Assembly (NCBI GenBank): GCA_021397835.1
Contig: JAJFZO010000087.1
Coordinates: forward strand, 5,270,001 to 5,334,000
Length of the DNA stretch: 64,000 bases
Direction of reading: 5' to 3'
Origin: Moringa oleifera
Taxonomy: Eukaryota > Streptophyta > Magnoliopsida > Brassicales > Moringaceae
Part shown: positions 43,651 through 54,790 of the stretch, one piece after another
How positions within the stretch are numbered: position 1 is the stretch's first letter
Layout: each line of letters starts with the position of its first letter
The notes under the pieces: generated by a model
The model's input: the letters and a program-made list of their open reading frames with translations, nothing else
The model's database searches: none
Told to the model about the DNA's origin: nothing
Position numbers and translations under genes: made by a program

Positions 43651-44605
43651 TAGTTATTTTTCTTGAGAGAATATCCCAGCCAAGGAGTTTTTTTCTTCTT
43701 CTTCTTCTTCAGAGAGCATCGCCATCACTGTGCTGTAAAGCTCTTCATCATTTAAATCATGAGCTTCTTGTACCTCTTTGTATTCTTCTACACGAATATG
43801 ATCCATGACAGACTCTTTCGGTTGTTCATAAGGCGTACTAGTTAATACCAACTTCTTTCCACCAGTCAACAATCACTGGATGGTTTGAAACCTCACCAGT
43901 ATCTTCATTGGAATCATTATCATCAAAAAGACTTTCCTCCATCCAATCAAGGTAAGGCCTGATATCTGAATTCTTCACTTCACTCTTTGAATTTTGTGCA
44001 ATCTCATCATTCTCCTCTACTGGGTGTGTCTCCAGCTTAATCAGTTTTTGAGCTCCTTGTCCTCTGCTATTATAATGAATTCGACATCAAACCCATTCTT
44101 GGAAAGACCCAGAAGCAAGCCGATATTCATCCATGATCCAGTTGCTTACAATAGCTTCTTTGTGATTCCTTTTTTTTTTTTTTTTCTTATGGGAGTAGAA
44201 GGAGATGGTTTTCTTATAACCCACAAGTTGAATACAGCCCCTCAAGTCTTGTTGGTGAATAGGTTCGTCCCCATTGTTGGCTTTCCACCAGCCACCATTG
44301 AAATCACCTTCAAGAACAAATCTGGCCCTCTTGCCCCTGCCATTGTTGGAGACCTTCTCTCACTTAACAAAGTAATACCATTCATCTCTGTGAAGGAGAT
44401 CATTGTCAGGATGTTGCAGCAACCATGGTTCATGGGCATAGACATCCTCCTCAAGGATCAGACCGTTTATCACTATCGCCAACCCATGAACCTTTCCCCA
44501 GAGATAATGGCAAACAAGCGGCTCATCAGCTGGACAGAATTTTAACCCAACTGGAGATCCCGAAGAACAATTAAATGCAGACATCATTGGATATCTTTGA
44601 TCCAT
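43651..44605 (-). pseudogene. NAC-domain transcription factor pseudogene (unit A)
   Basis: NAC proteins bind DNA and regulate plant development and stress responses. From the ATG at 44605 the minus strand reads, without an intron, subdomain A SGSPVGLKFCPADEPLVCHY, then LILEEDVYAHEPWLLQHPDN and DEWYYFVK. Next come RGKRARFVLEGDFNGGWWKA, LRGCIQLVGYKKTISFY, KEAIVSNWIMDEYRLAS and FQEWV. This is the family pattern PGFRF.PTDEELV..YL, DvY..EPW.L, EWYFF, GgWKA.g, vGyKKtL.FY, TnWiMdEYrL and WVlCr. An in-frame TGA follows WYYFVK (about 44364) and another follows QEWV (about 44085), where unit B reads WVLCRLK. The acidic C-terminal region (43990-43660; KSEVKNSDIRPYLDWMEESL, then a glutamate run) needs a frame change near 43870. 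A 16-A run at 44169-44184 keeps the frame and codes for lysines. Most NAC genes have introns in this domain; none is visible here. Confidence 0.88.
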
Positions 44606-45345
44606 CAATACTCAAAGAAAATTCCAAAATGAAATAGCTTGTAAAAACCTCTCGCTTCTCAAGCAAAACAGATCTCAACTGGTAAAACACAAATTTCTTA
44701 AAGAAAAATGAAGAAATAAAGGAAGTCATCTTGGTCACACTAACTCTTTCCTCTTCTTGCTCTAGATTTTCTCGGCTGCCAATCAAACTCAAACTCAAAA
44801 TTTTGACTAATCTGCTGAATTGAAAAGGAAGCATAAGGGAGTCTGATTTATGAGGGCGGGAGAGATGACCGTTAGTATGCATCTCTTTCAAGCGCTAAAA
44901 TCCTCACGTGATATTACCATTTGGTCGTCATCACACGTGCGAATGAAAAGATCGTTATATGGCCTCCACTCTCCAGGTGCCCTGTCTTGCGAATTGCACA
45001 CATTGCCAGCAGAAAGTTCCAGGAGAAGGACAGAAATAGAAAGAGACTGAACGAGGACACAATTGTAATTTCGGAAATCAAAACCACAGTCCTCTCCCTT
45101 GGCAAGCACACATACAGGGGTTTTACGCAAGCTCGGCAGTTGCAGAAGAAGAGTAAAAAGAGACGAACCTGTTTGTCTTGTGTTCAGCTCGGAAACTAAA
45201 CACCTAGATGGTCAAGAATCCGCCATTGTCGGCTTCCTCTGCTTCTCCCGTCGCCGTTATTTATGGGCTTTGCTTAATTTTGGGGTGGGGGACTTGAGGG
45301 GAGGGACCGATAATGGCAGTTGCCGGATGGATTTAAAGATATTTA
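44606..45345. other. GC-richer region upstream of the NAC pseudogene
   Basis: For the minus-strand NAC remnant this would be promoter and leader. 44850-45340 is distinctly less AT-rich than its surroundings and keeps short frames open on both strands, none with a known domain. CACGTG cores (G-box type) occur near 44907 and 44935 (ATCACACGTGCGAAT). Unit B lacks this segment. Confidence 0.45.
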
Positions 45346-46379
45346 AAATTTTTCTTTGGTTGGTTCCTGTTTACAATTGTGTTCCAATTTTTTCTTTTAA
45401 AAAATGAAATAAATTAGTTATTCAAAATAAATAAAAGTAAATATTCAAAAAATTAAAGTATATGTTAAATATCAAAATAAATTTTAACTTTTAAAAAATA
45501 TAAAATAAATCTTACTTTTATATCAAACCGGTATAAATTTGTAATTAGAGTTTAACTAGAAGTGATTTTAGGATTTCATAAAAGTTATTTCTTCTTTCCT
45601 TTTCATTTTTCCCTATTTTCCTTCTTTTTGTGTAAGTGTTTTTTTTCTTTTCTACCCACCTCTTCTTTCTTGTAAAAACCTTTTCTAAAAATTATGGTTT
45701 TTAAACAAAGTAGGCTACACATGTAGAAGTAGGTCACCTAAATCTACAAGTAACTTAGTTTGAAACTCGAATTTTATAAGATCCAAGCATAATTTTCACA
45801 TCACACTTGTTTTTAAAATTTTTATAATAGTAGTATTTGCGATCGATTTTGAAGAATTGATGTTATTTATTTATGTTTAATCATTTAAATTTTGAATTTT
45901 TTATTAAAAAGATTAGTTTTTTAATTTTAATTTACTAAAAGTGTCAAATTTCAATTATTTTGACTAATTTTTTTTTTGTTTTTGTTGAAAAAATAAAGTT
46001 AAAATAACTTGAAAGATGAAAAAAATATGCCTGAAGAAATACTTTATCCTTGGTATCTCATATCTAGTGTACAACTCAATGGAATTTTATATAAAATATG
46101 GGTTGTGAAATGAGTTTACATCCGAAAGAGCACCTATTTTTATGGAAGAAAGAAGAGATGGACTCATGTGGATCTATCACATATACCAACATTATTTGTT
46201 TGATTGATAGTACCAAGTTCAAATCGAGCAGCACCTTAATTTTTTGAAAAATATTTGTTTAATTTATTTTTTTATTTGTTATCGAATAACTATATAAAGA
46301 AAAACTCAATCAATGAGAGACTGAATCTTTCTTTGGGCTTTTTTTTTTTACACATATTTGTTTTAGTGCAGTATCCTAA
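45346..46379. other. AT-rich spacer, no gene seen
   Basis: Stops in all frames, poly-T tracts, no repeat partner recognised in the window. Confidence 0.5.
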
Positions 46380-46775
46380 GTCCACAGGCCACATTACGTA
46401 ATTTAGTCACCAGAAAGAAATTGTCAGCGTAACATGGCATCAATCACTCGCTCACACGTAACAGTTGCTCTGTATATATTCCACACGATAGTCATGCCCT
46501 TATCTTCTCTCAAGTCTCTCACCAGTCAATCCTATATAAAGAGGCACCTTCCTTCTTAAAAAACACAACCTTAGCATCAATTAACTCTTTTCTAATAAAT
46601 TTCTCCCAGTAGCTCTCTCCCAGCAACCTTTTTTTTTTCTTGAGACTCCTAGCTACTTATTAATATCCCAAGGAGTTTCTCAAGCTTTTCTTAACTTTCT
46701 TTGAGTTGTATTTTATTTTTTTCTTTTAAACTCAAAACAATATTTTGAAGGTGTAGATATTTTCAGTTTTCTAAC
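46380..46775 (+). promoter_or_regulatory. Candidate plant core promoter with no gene behind it
   Basis: CCTATATAAAGAGGCACC (TATA box about 46533-46540) is followed about 25-30 bases later by a likely start region, AAACACAACC, then a CT-rich leader (CTCTCTCCCAGC). Upstream are TAGTCACCAG, CACACGTAACAG and TTGCTCTGTATATATTCCAC. This is the layout of a plant TATA promoter reading right. The first downstream ATG (46776) opens only about 30 codons and no longer gene follows, so the gene was lost or the promoter is a by-product. Confidence 0.5.
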
Positions 46776-48585
46776 ATGCATAGAAAATCTAAGATAGATC
46801 ATTTTGGATTATTTCATATTGAGAATAACAGAGTTATGCACTATTACAAAATAAGCGCAGAGCTGTGAAATGTCTTAAAGAAAGGCAACTTAGTCCGTAA
46901 CTTAGCCTAGCAAAAAATTAGTAGCATCATTCTTGTTTTTATCTATTTCAGATTCAATAGTTTTATGCTTTGCAATATGTTCTCATTGATAAGTCTTTTC
47001 TAATGACAAAAAGGTCGGTTCTACTTGCAAATAAAGAGAGGAAATTAAAGTAGTTGACGTCCATTACTATTTTGATAGATGGAGAAAGATGGAAAGGGAG
47101 AGAGAGAGAAAGAGAAAAATCATTATCATGCCAAGTATATCGTCATCAAAATCCATGGCGAAGCTTCTAGTAGACAAGATTAGGGTTCATTAGGTGTTTG
47201 ACCAATAAGAAAATGAAGAAAGAAAGAAAAACTCTTAGGGCAAAGAAAAATTGAGAGATGAAAGGAGAGAGATAAATAAAACTAATAGCATCCATGAGTT
47301 TTCGACAATGGATTTTTGGGTTTTCGGTAATAGATTTTGGTAAGGAGAAAAAATGACATATAAAGGGAGAGAGAAAATCAAAAGAAGACTTGACTAGAGG
47401 AGAAATGAAATAAAAAATCATTAATATCCTTCACTTAACATTCTTTTATTGATGTTGTCACACCTCAAATTTTGTTTCAATTATTAATGAAAAATCAAGG
47501 TCTATTACGTTACTTTTTGAATAATAAGATTTAAGTTGTAACTCTTGATATATTTCAATGTTTTAAAAAAATATTTACCTAAATTCTATTTTATATTTTA
47601 ATGATTTGTGAAAAAAGGCACATGAATAAAGGAAATGAAAGCCTTCAAGTTAAGAAATGTCTCTTGAATCTTGTATCATGAAACAAGATTTATGGATGCA
47701 ACCCTAACTACATATAACATTTGTATCGGCATACGTGATTGCCTTTTCTATTTTCTTTTTCATATTTTGTATAAATTAATTTTTTATTTTCAATAATTTA
47801 AAGTTAAAATAAGATTGAATTCAAATAATTTATAAAGAAATAAGACATAAAAAAAAATCTGATAATTACAAATGATTTTTGAAGTCTAGCATTCAAACAT
47901 TGAAATTTTCAACTGCCACCAGAACAATATTGGGTGATTGTGATAATTTATGTACAAGATCTTTCACAGATACAACATCATTGAAATATATAATTTATAA
48001 TATTAAATTTTTTTATGAGTTCTTTAAATTGATTTGATGATTATATATTTAATAATTAATTTTTGATCTATAACATGTAACTCTATTTATTAAATTTAAT
48101 GATTTTTAAACTTAGAGCTACGCGAAAAAATTTATACATCAAGCTTAAATTTTAAAAATCTACATTTTATAAAACTAAAAAGATAATTTAACTAAAAACA
48201 TTTGTGACTTATGGAATGACCCTTAAAAATGATAAAAGTGAATTTATAACCCCTTTTAAATTTACATATTTTTTATTTAGGATTCAAATACCACATAAGA
48301 GATTCATGTATTTTTAACTTCTCACCATATTAATATTTTTATTTTTATATACTTTAAAATAATTTAAATTTATAATTAAATTTTAAAAAGTTAGTTTCAT
48401 TTGAATGAATCATTATCTTGCGGGAATAAATAATTATTATTATGATTTTGATATCATACTGTTGAAGTATTTGGATGATAAAATATTTTTATATAATTAG
48501 TATTATTTAAACATCATTTTATTAATAAAAATAATAATTAAAAAAAATCTTGAGAGTACTAAATAATAATATCCGAAACTTATGA
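46776..48585. other. Non-coding spacer between units A and B
   Basis: No supported gene. There is a GA-rich tract (47080-47130) and TTTCGGTAATGGATTTTTGG-like short repeats near 47300-47340. Minus open frame 47421-47167 is low-complexity (F, S, L) from the purine-rich plus strand and is rejected as a gene. Confidence 0.5.
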
Positions 48586-49129
48586 TATTGCATTGTAGTT
48601 ACCATTCTTCTCAGCTTCAACAATGCATGTTTAAACATAAAAATTAATAAAGTAAAAATGATTACTCTTTAAATATATTTAAATTATTCAAAAAAAAAAA
48701 AAACACTTCAAGTTGATCGAGAATGTTTTTGGTGTTTTAAGTACATAACAATGTAATCATCAATCTACTATCTCATAGCATTTATCCTAAAGTAAAATTG
48801 TTAGCACTACAATTAAGCAATCTCTAAAAAAATAAAAAATAAAAAATATGCTAATTTATATTTTAAATTTTAAATGTAAAGTTGCCACTAGTATAGTTAA
48901 TTAATCAGCAATAATTTAGAAATGTCAAATCTTAATTCTGAACACTACTATATCTTAGATTCAATAAAAAAAAAAATTATGAACAAAAGAATGCAAATCA
49001 ATTCTCATGAGAAATCAATAGTTAGCTTAACAACAATGGCTAGAATATTAATAGGTAAGGCTCTTCCTCATTCTCATTCTCGTTCTCCTAGTAGGCTCCA
49101 GGACTAAAGCATAGGTCAACTTCTAAAAT

Positions 49130-49535
49130 CTCCAAATGAAAAATAAGGAAAAGACATGAAAAACTTGAAACGATAACAAAGGGTAATAATGACATTTCTT
49201 CATTTTTTTTTTCATTTTTACACAATTGCCATGAAACCTAGCACAATCACAAAATTTCATGCCAAATACAAATTAGATGGCCTCATCACTTTATAGATAG
49301 TATTTATACAATTGTATCTTAGGTAAGGTTCACTAACTGGATTTCTAATTCTGCAGACTCATGATAAGTACACTAGGAATCCAAGGAAGCTTGAATAGAA
49401 AGAGGGATTTGCACCAACCTTGTAAGCCTGAAGTATGCAATCAAGAGAGGGGAGATTATAATTAGTGGGACTGTTTAAATATGCAAAATAATTAAGGCTG
49501 AGGACTATGAACACACAACCGCATAGTCAATCCTG
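49130..49535. other. Unit B 3' flank of the LRR remnant, non-coding
   Basis: GAGGGATTTGCACCAACCTT (49403-49422) matches 41130-41149 of unit A. Nothing coding is visible. Confidence 0.6.
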
Positions 49536-49790
49536 CTTCTACTTCTGACTTGTTAGCTTCTACTTCTCCTCCTGTAGCATTGCCCCAATAGACATCATTA
49601 TCTTTTATGTATTTTATATCGAATGCCTAGTCAATTCTCAAAGACTGTTGACAAGTCAGCCAATCTCAGCGTGGCAGATGGCTTGCAATTTTTGCAGTTG
49701 TATGGTTTAAGATGGACAAGATTCTTGAGGGAAGAAAGCCAACTTGGAAACCCCACACCTTGCTATTGCTTCACATACAAATGTTGAATA
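49536..49790 (-). pseudogene. NBS-LRR remnant: LRR block (unit B)
   Basis: Minus from about 49780 reads GVGFPSWLSSLKNLVHLKPY then NCKNCKPSATLRLADLST, the FPSWL..L.NLV.L.L..C..C block of CC-NBS-LRR leucine-rich repeats. About 49625-49550 gives IKDNDVYWGNATGGEVEANK. The order FPSWL then this acidic spacer is the normal one, unlike in unit A. The following CPNL block is missing. It is a short fragment with no NB-ARC domain nearby. Confidence 0.7.
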
Positions 49791-51154
49791 AATCAAATGC
49801 CAAATTATTTTGTCAGACATACAGAGAAAAGTATTAATTAATAATGTTGAACATAAAACACAAATAATTAAAAACTTGCAACAAGTCAATGTCTAGAAAG
49901 TAAAAACCATAAGCTTTATGTGCAATAACAAGCAAGCAACAGAAGCAATAAGGAATAGTTAAACACCAACGAAAATATAATTCTAACTTAATGACATATT
50001 AAAATCTTGTATGTGCAGAAAGAGCAACAGGCACAAATGAAGTTTAGGAAATAAATCCATTTCTAAGGTTTTTAAGGAATATAATTTATTAGATATTATA
50101 ATCTTGAGCTAAATGAAAAAAAAAAATTATTGACAAGAATTTTAGACCATGATAAAGCTGTCATATCCTAATTTAGGCCATCCCTTATCTTGGTTCTACA
50201 CATAAGGCATTATTTTCATAACAATGTTCATGGATGCTGTTTGTACTTGAGAATTTTTTGAAAACGCTGAACTTCCAAGCTCATAAGATGATTCATTTTG
50301 GATTTTTAAGTCTCTTCTAAAGATCAAGCGTATGACAATTGGTTACTAAGAGAAAAATAAACCATTTTGTCCCTAGCTATAAGCTTGTCATGATGACCAC
50401 AATGTAAAAGCTTATCCACAAAATCATTAGCTTGAATGTAACATAAATACAATGAAAGAGGCAAAAAGAACAAGTGAAAAAAAAAAAACTAATAACTCAT
50501 TAGGCATAGAAAAATCATCTAAGATAACATCAACGACCTCTATTGAAACTAGATACTAATTATAAGTATATAACAAAGCTGGACCATGGCTCTTGTTGTA
50601 CCTATAATAGAATTGAATATCAAAACCACAGATCAACTTCATGTAGCGGCAGAATGCTTTTTACACATGATCAATATCATGAAGATCGTTCATTGGATAA
50701 AAAAAAAAACAAGTAGGAATTGGATTACAAAGGAATATTCTTTTCTATCCAAATCGTTATGTCATGAAGGGTCAACCCCCTCTTTTGGGGACAAATATAA
50801 ATTCTAGACCCCCTAGTGGATGGTACTCTCTAAATGCTTCTGTCACTATTCTAAGGTATACCTTCCAATAAGAGCATTAAGCTAGGGTCAAACTCAAACT
50901 TATATTTATTTAGTCATCTATCCCCAGTGCATGAAAAATACATGAATCCATCATAGAATAACAAATGACTACAAAATCTTGCAAATAAATAATTCAATTA
51001 ATAAATCTTTATCATTCCATGTGCTGCAAACCAACTGCTCTGCTCTGCATAGCTCAAACTGATGTTATTATTTTTCATCTACAGCTCTGTTTAACTTATT
51101 GCTGCAACATTCCCCTACAGAATTGCACTCTGTATTTTGACAATTATTCAAACA
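49791..51154. other. Unit B spacer matching unit A
   Basis: TGTCTAGAAAGTAAAAACCA, AATCTTGTATGTGCAGA and GAGCAACAGGCACAA match unit A 42335-42490. No recognisable coding domain. A plus open stretch 50586-50807 has no family match and is not kept in unit A. Confidence 0.55.
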
Positions 51155-53960
51155 TTATTAATTTCTCATTACTCTTAAGCTACAACAATAAAAACAGGAA
51201 CCCCAGAAAGGGAAAGAAAAACCAAATTTAAACAAGATAACAACTAAAACAATAACTAATAATTACATATTCTCAGAACATATAGCTTACACTCCATTTG
51301 TCCAAGGAATAGTCATAGTGTTGCAAATCAACGGCGAGTTCAGAGCCTTTAAGATTAACAGAAAATACCAATAACAAAAGTTTTCAATTTTTTGATGCTA
51401 GGGTCACCCTTAATGTATGAAAACAAGTGAAGTTTATGATAGAATATATATCAATCAACATGAGAATTAAGGAATAGTGTTTGAAATCTGTCAGTATAAA
51501 AAAAAAAGACACAGAGGTAGAAAGCTAGAACTCAGTGGGACTCTAAGACCAAATAAAACACAAGCAACAATTACTGTGAAACATGACAAATGCAAATTAA
51601 CTTCAAAACTTTGCCCTTCAAAGATCTCTCCTTTGATCTGCTCTTTAGCAGTTTCCGATTGAACTGTATGTCCATTCCTCTCCGCTCCACACCCTTCTTT
51701 TCTGCAGCATCCCCACTCTCGATAATACTGCTAGCTAGCAAAATGGTATAGTTCCAGTGGTTCAACATATGCAACCATAAGGCCACCGCTACTTTTTTTA
51801 ATGTCTTAATGATGCGATAGAGGAGCATATGAGCTTCATCTCCAAGACTTCTACCTCTTCCTCATAGGCTTTCATAAACATCTTTTCATAAGTTCTTTCC
51901 CTCTATGGCTATACAATGCCAAGAGCTATTCATCCAAGTTGTAATAGAAGTCTCATCTTTATTGTTTAAGTTACCTAATGTGTTGTGCTGACAACATCTG
52001 TACCTCATGGCTTTCCTATGTAATTGGATTCATGACTTAAGTTTTCATTGTCACTAATTTATTCAAAACAAGAGAAAATTTCATCGACATTAAGGAATTC
52101 AACTACCATAATCGATAAAATCTTTCACCATCAATCAATTTTAAAGAGCTCATAAAGTGCAACTTTGTAGCTTTTGGTGCCAGCAAGGGAAAAAATTTGA
52201 GAAATCTAAATTCTAAAACACATTTGAAGAATAGAATCCTAATTATTACATCTAATGCATTGATAAAAACTATCCATAATCCACCCATAAAAATGACCAT
52301 TAAATATACATGTTGTATAAGAAATTATATATAGAGATGCTTATTTGATAACAAAGTATTCTTTATAGTGACCCTAAAGAAACTACTAGAAACAATAGCA
52401 CTAGTCACTCACAAGGAATGGTACTCCCAAAGTGAAGTTGGAGAAGCATTATGACAAGACAACTCTTGGTAGTATTCCGACAAGTTGCTTAATTTTACAA
52501 TAAGCCAAATCACCCATTTGCTTGAGAATCACAAATGCCAAATACCAGGGTCTTTCTCGAGATGTGAAGATAAGACAATCCTCTCGATGAAAGGGTCACG
52601 CTTCTATCTTATATTATGTTTCCATATCTTCAAGACTTGACAGCTTACTTCTAACTTCAAGTTCTATATACACGAAATGCATTGCCATTGTATCTCAGAT
52701 AGAAATACATAGTACTACTTAAAAAATAGTTGAAGAATATTAATTAAAAGCATAATACAACAAGGAACCCAGAAATAAATGGTTATAAACACACAAGTTA
52801 TAAATCCGAATAAAGGAAACTGGGAATATACATCTAATTAAAAAATGTATAAAGTTATATGTCAAAATCCAGCATCAATGAATGATGCAATTTATATCTG
52901 ATTGCAAATCAAAAGACATTGACAATCACAAAAATTGTTACAATAATGTACTAATCATATGATGTCCTAGTATCTTATTTGAAATGCATCTTAAAGCTTA
53001 TCAACCGTAAGTTATATTTCATATAACAAATTCTAAATATATAACACATACTAACATATTTATAGAAAGGGGATTCATATGACAAATAAAAGCCATAGAA
53101 GTATTTAACGCAAAATCAAAAGGAAAGTAAACTGTTTACTAAGGAATAACTACAAGTCCTTCTCTATCTTACCCCTTGTAGAAAACAAGTATGCTCTAAC
53201 TTTATTAAAAAAATACACTATGTAGCATATTGTTAAGGGCAACATCATTATCATAACAGTCTTTGCCAAAAAGATGCAAGGAATACGAAATAAACATAAG
53301 AGACATGCAATCAACAAAAAAAAGAGTCCAAACTCTCAAAAAAATTCATTAAACAATTAATAAAACAAATAAGTTAATGATAACAAAAATGTGATTTGTA
53401 TAAAAATTCATCCTAAAAGAATTTTTATTTTACAATAAATCAGGAAAAAAAGGTTGCAGTGGTACCCAGACCATAGCATCTAAAGATCGAATTAGATCTA
53501 TGCAAGTCACCTTTAACTCAACTGTCGAACAACAAGTGATTTTATCTTACTCGCATATATATTTTCCTTAATATTGCAACCATACTTTCCATCCTTTTCT
53601 GAACCCTTGATCTTCAAGCCATACGATCATTCCATCTTTTACACTCTGATCATCTGAACAGATGTACTAACATATGCCACATTACTTCACCATCCTGACT
53701 TTTTTAATTTTCAATATGACTTGACCGTTTACTTGCAGACTTTTTACAAACAGTTAATGGATCACTCTACTCTTACACCTATAGCTCTCACAGACACCTA
53801 AAATCAATAACAATATTCACAAGGCAAAGTAAAGGGAAGGAGACCAAGTCAGCAGTTCAACATCCCAAACAAAGGTAATATTTACTTACAAAAAATCACT
53901 AAAACACATTGCGGTTAAACCACAATAAGGAATGTTAATCTTTGAAAGCCATTTCTTTAG
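51155..53960. other. 2.8-kb segment present in unit B but not in unit A
   Basis: It interrupts alignment between CAATTATTCAAACA (51141-51154) and ATAGTAAAGAAACTAAG (about 53965). No terminal repeats or target duplication were seen. A minus stretch 51828-51571 (LYRIIKTLKKVAVALWLHML) is not a domain I recognise. It could be an inserted decayed element, or original sequence lost from unit A. Confidence 0.45.
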
Positions 53961-54500
53961 CCATATAGTAAAGAAACTAAGATACTACAAATAGAAGGTT
54001 GTTTATTGGCATCTCACCTTTCTCTACAAATCCAAAAGTTTGCAATCTCTCTTTCCTTTAAAAGAGAAAAGACAAAGAAAGAAAAAGAGTGGAAACAAAG
54101 GTTGTAAACAATAAGAATGAGACATAGCCAATTGTCAATCACTAAATCACCTAATCCTGCCTACAAGACTAAAATTATTTTTTTAAAAAAAAAACCTCTA
54201 ATTTTCCAACAAAATTTTCATGCAATCATGATTTTGCACTTAGTTAATTTTAATTAGAAAAAAAAAATTCACAACAACTATATGTACTTAAAGACACACA
54301 CAGATATGTACACATATAGAGACATATTATATGTACATTCCATCAATGTCACAGATATCTGTGTGCATACACAACCAGCCAACATTGAAAAGGTCACTCA
54401 AACAAACCAAAGAATAGTTTATAGCTTCTACTAAACCTAATAAAACATACTAGAATAATCAAACTGTAAGATATTGTGCCATCATATTTAAGTCATCAAT
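53961..54500. other. Unit B sequence downstream of the NAC remnant
   Basis: GAAGGTTGTTTATTGGCATCTCACC... and ATAGCCAATTGTCAATCA align with 43115-43270 of unit A, with continued similarity to about 54360. The C-terminal coding part found in unit A (43660-43990) is absent here, apparently deleted. Confidence 0.6.
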
Positions 54501-54502
54501 TC

Positions 54503-54790
54503 TCACTTAAGTCGACATAGAACCCATTCTTGGAAAGACCTAGAAGCAAGCTGATATTCATCCATGATCCAGTTGCTTACATTAGCTGCTTTGTCCTTCC
54601 CATTTTTTTTTCTTGTGGGAGTAGAAGAGAAGGTTTTTTTGTAACCCACAAGTTGAAGACAGCCCCTCAAGTCTCTTTGGTGAATGGGCTGGTCCCTGTT
54701 GCTAGCTTTCCACCAACCACCATTGAGATCACCTTCAAAAATATTTGTTCTTTGATGGCACGTGAAAGCCACATGGGAGAGAAAAATTAA
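54503..54790 (-). pseudogene. NAC-domain pseudogene, 5'-truncated (unit B)
   Basis: The minus frame reads QRTNIFEGDLNGGWWKASN, LRGCLQLVGYKKTFSSTP, KAANVSNWIMDEYQLAS and FQEWVLCRLK, then a TGA at 54503. It is the second half of a NAC DNA-binding domain, matching unit A from GKRARFVLEGD onward with no internal stop. Subdomains A and B are missing: similarity ends near 54750, just before an AT-rich block. It also lacks the acidic activation region. A fragment without the dimer-forming N-terminal half should not work as a transcription factor. Confidence 0.85.

Larger units (their letters stand above)
48586..54790 (-). repeat. Duplicated unit B (diverged copy of unit A)
   Basis: Segments align with unit A in the same order: 48890-49440 with 35840-35902 plus 40809-41160, 49840-50040 with 42280-42500, 51005-51150 with 42945-43085, and 53960-54260 with 43090-43420. 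The NAC part 54503-54750 aligns with 44080-44310. The left part also aligns with unit C. 2.8 kb (51155-53960) is present here but not in A. Divergence is considerable, so the duplication is old. Confidence 0.8.

Noticed and set aside
46839..46870. CACTATTACAAAATAAGC as another CACTA-type end
   Set aside because: The match to CACTACAAGAAAA is weak and no subterminal repeats or inverted partner were seen.
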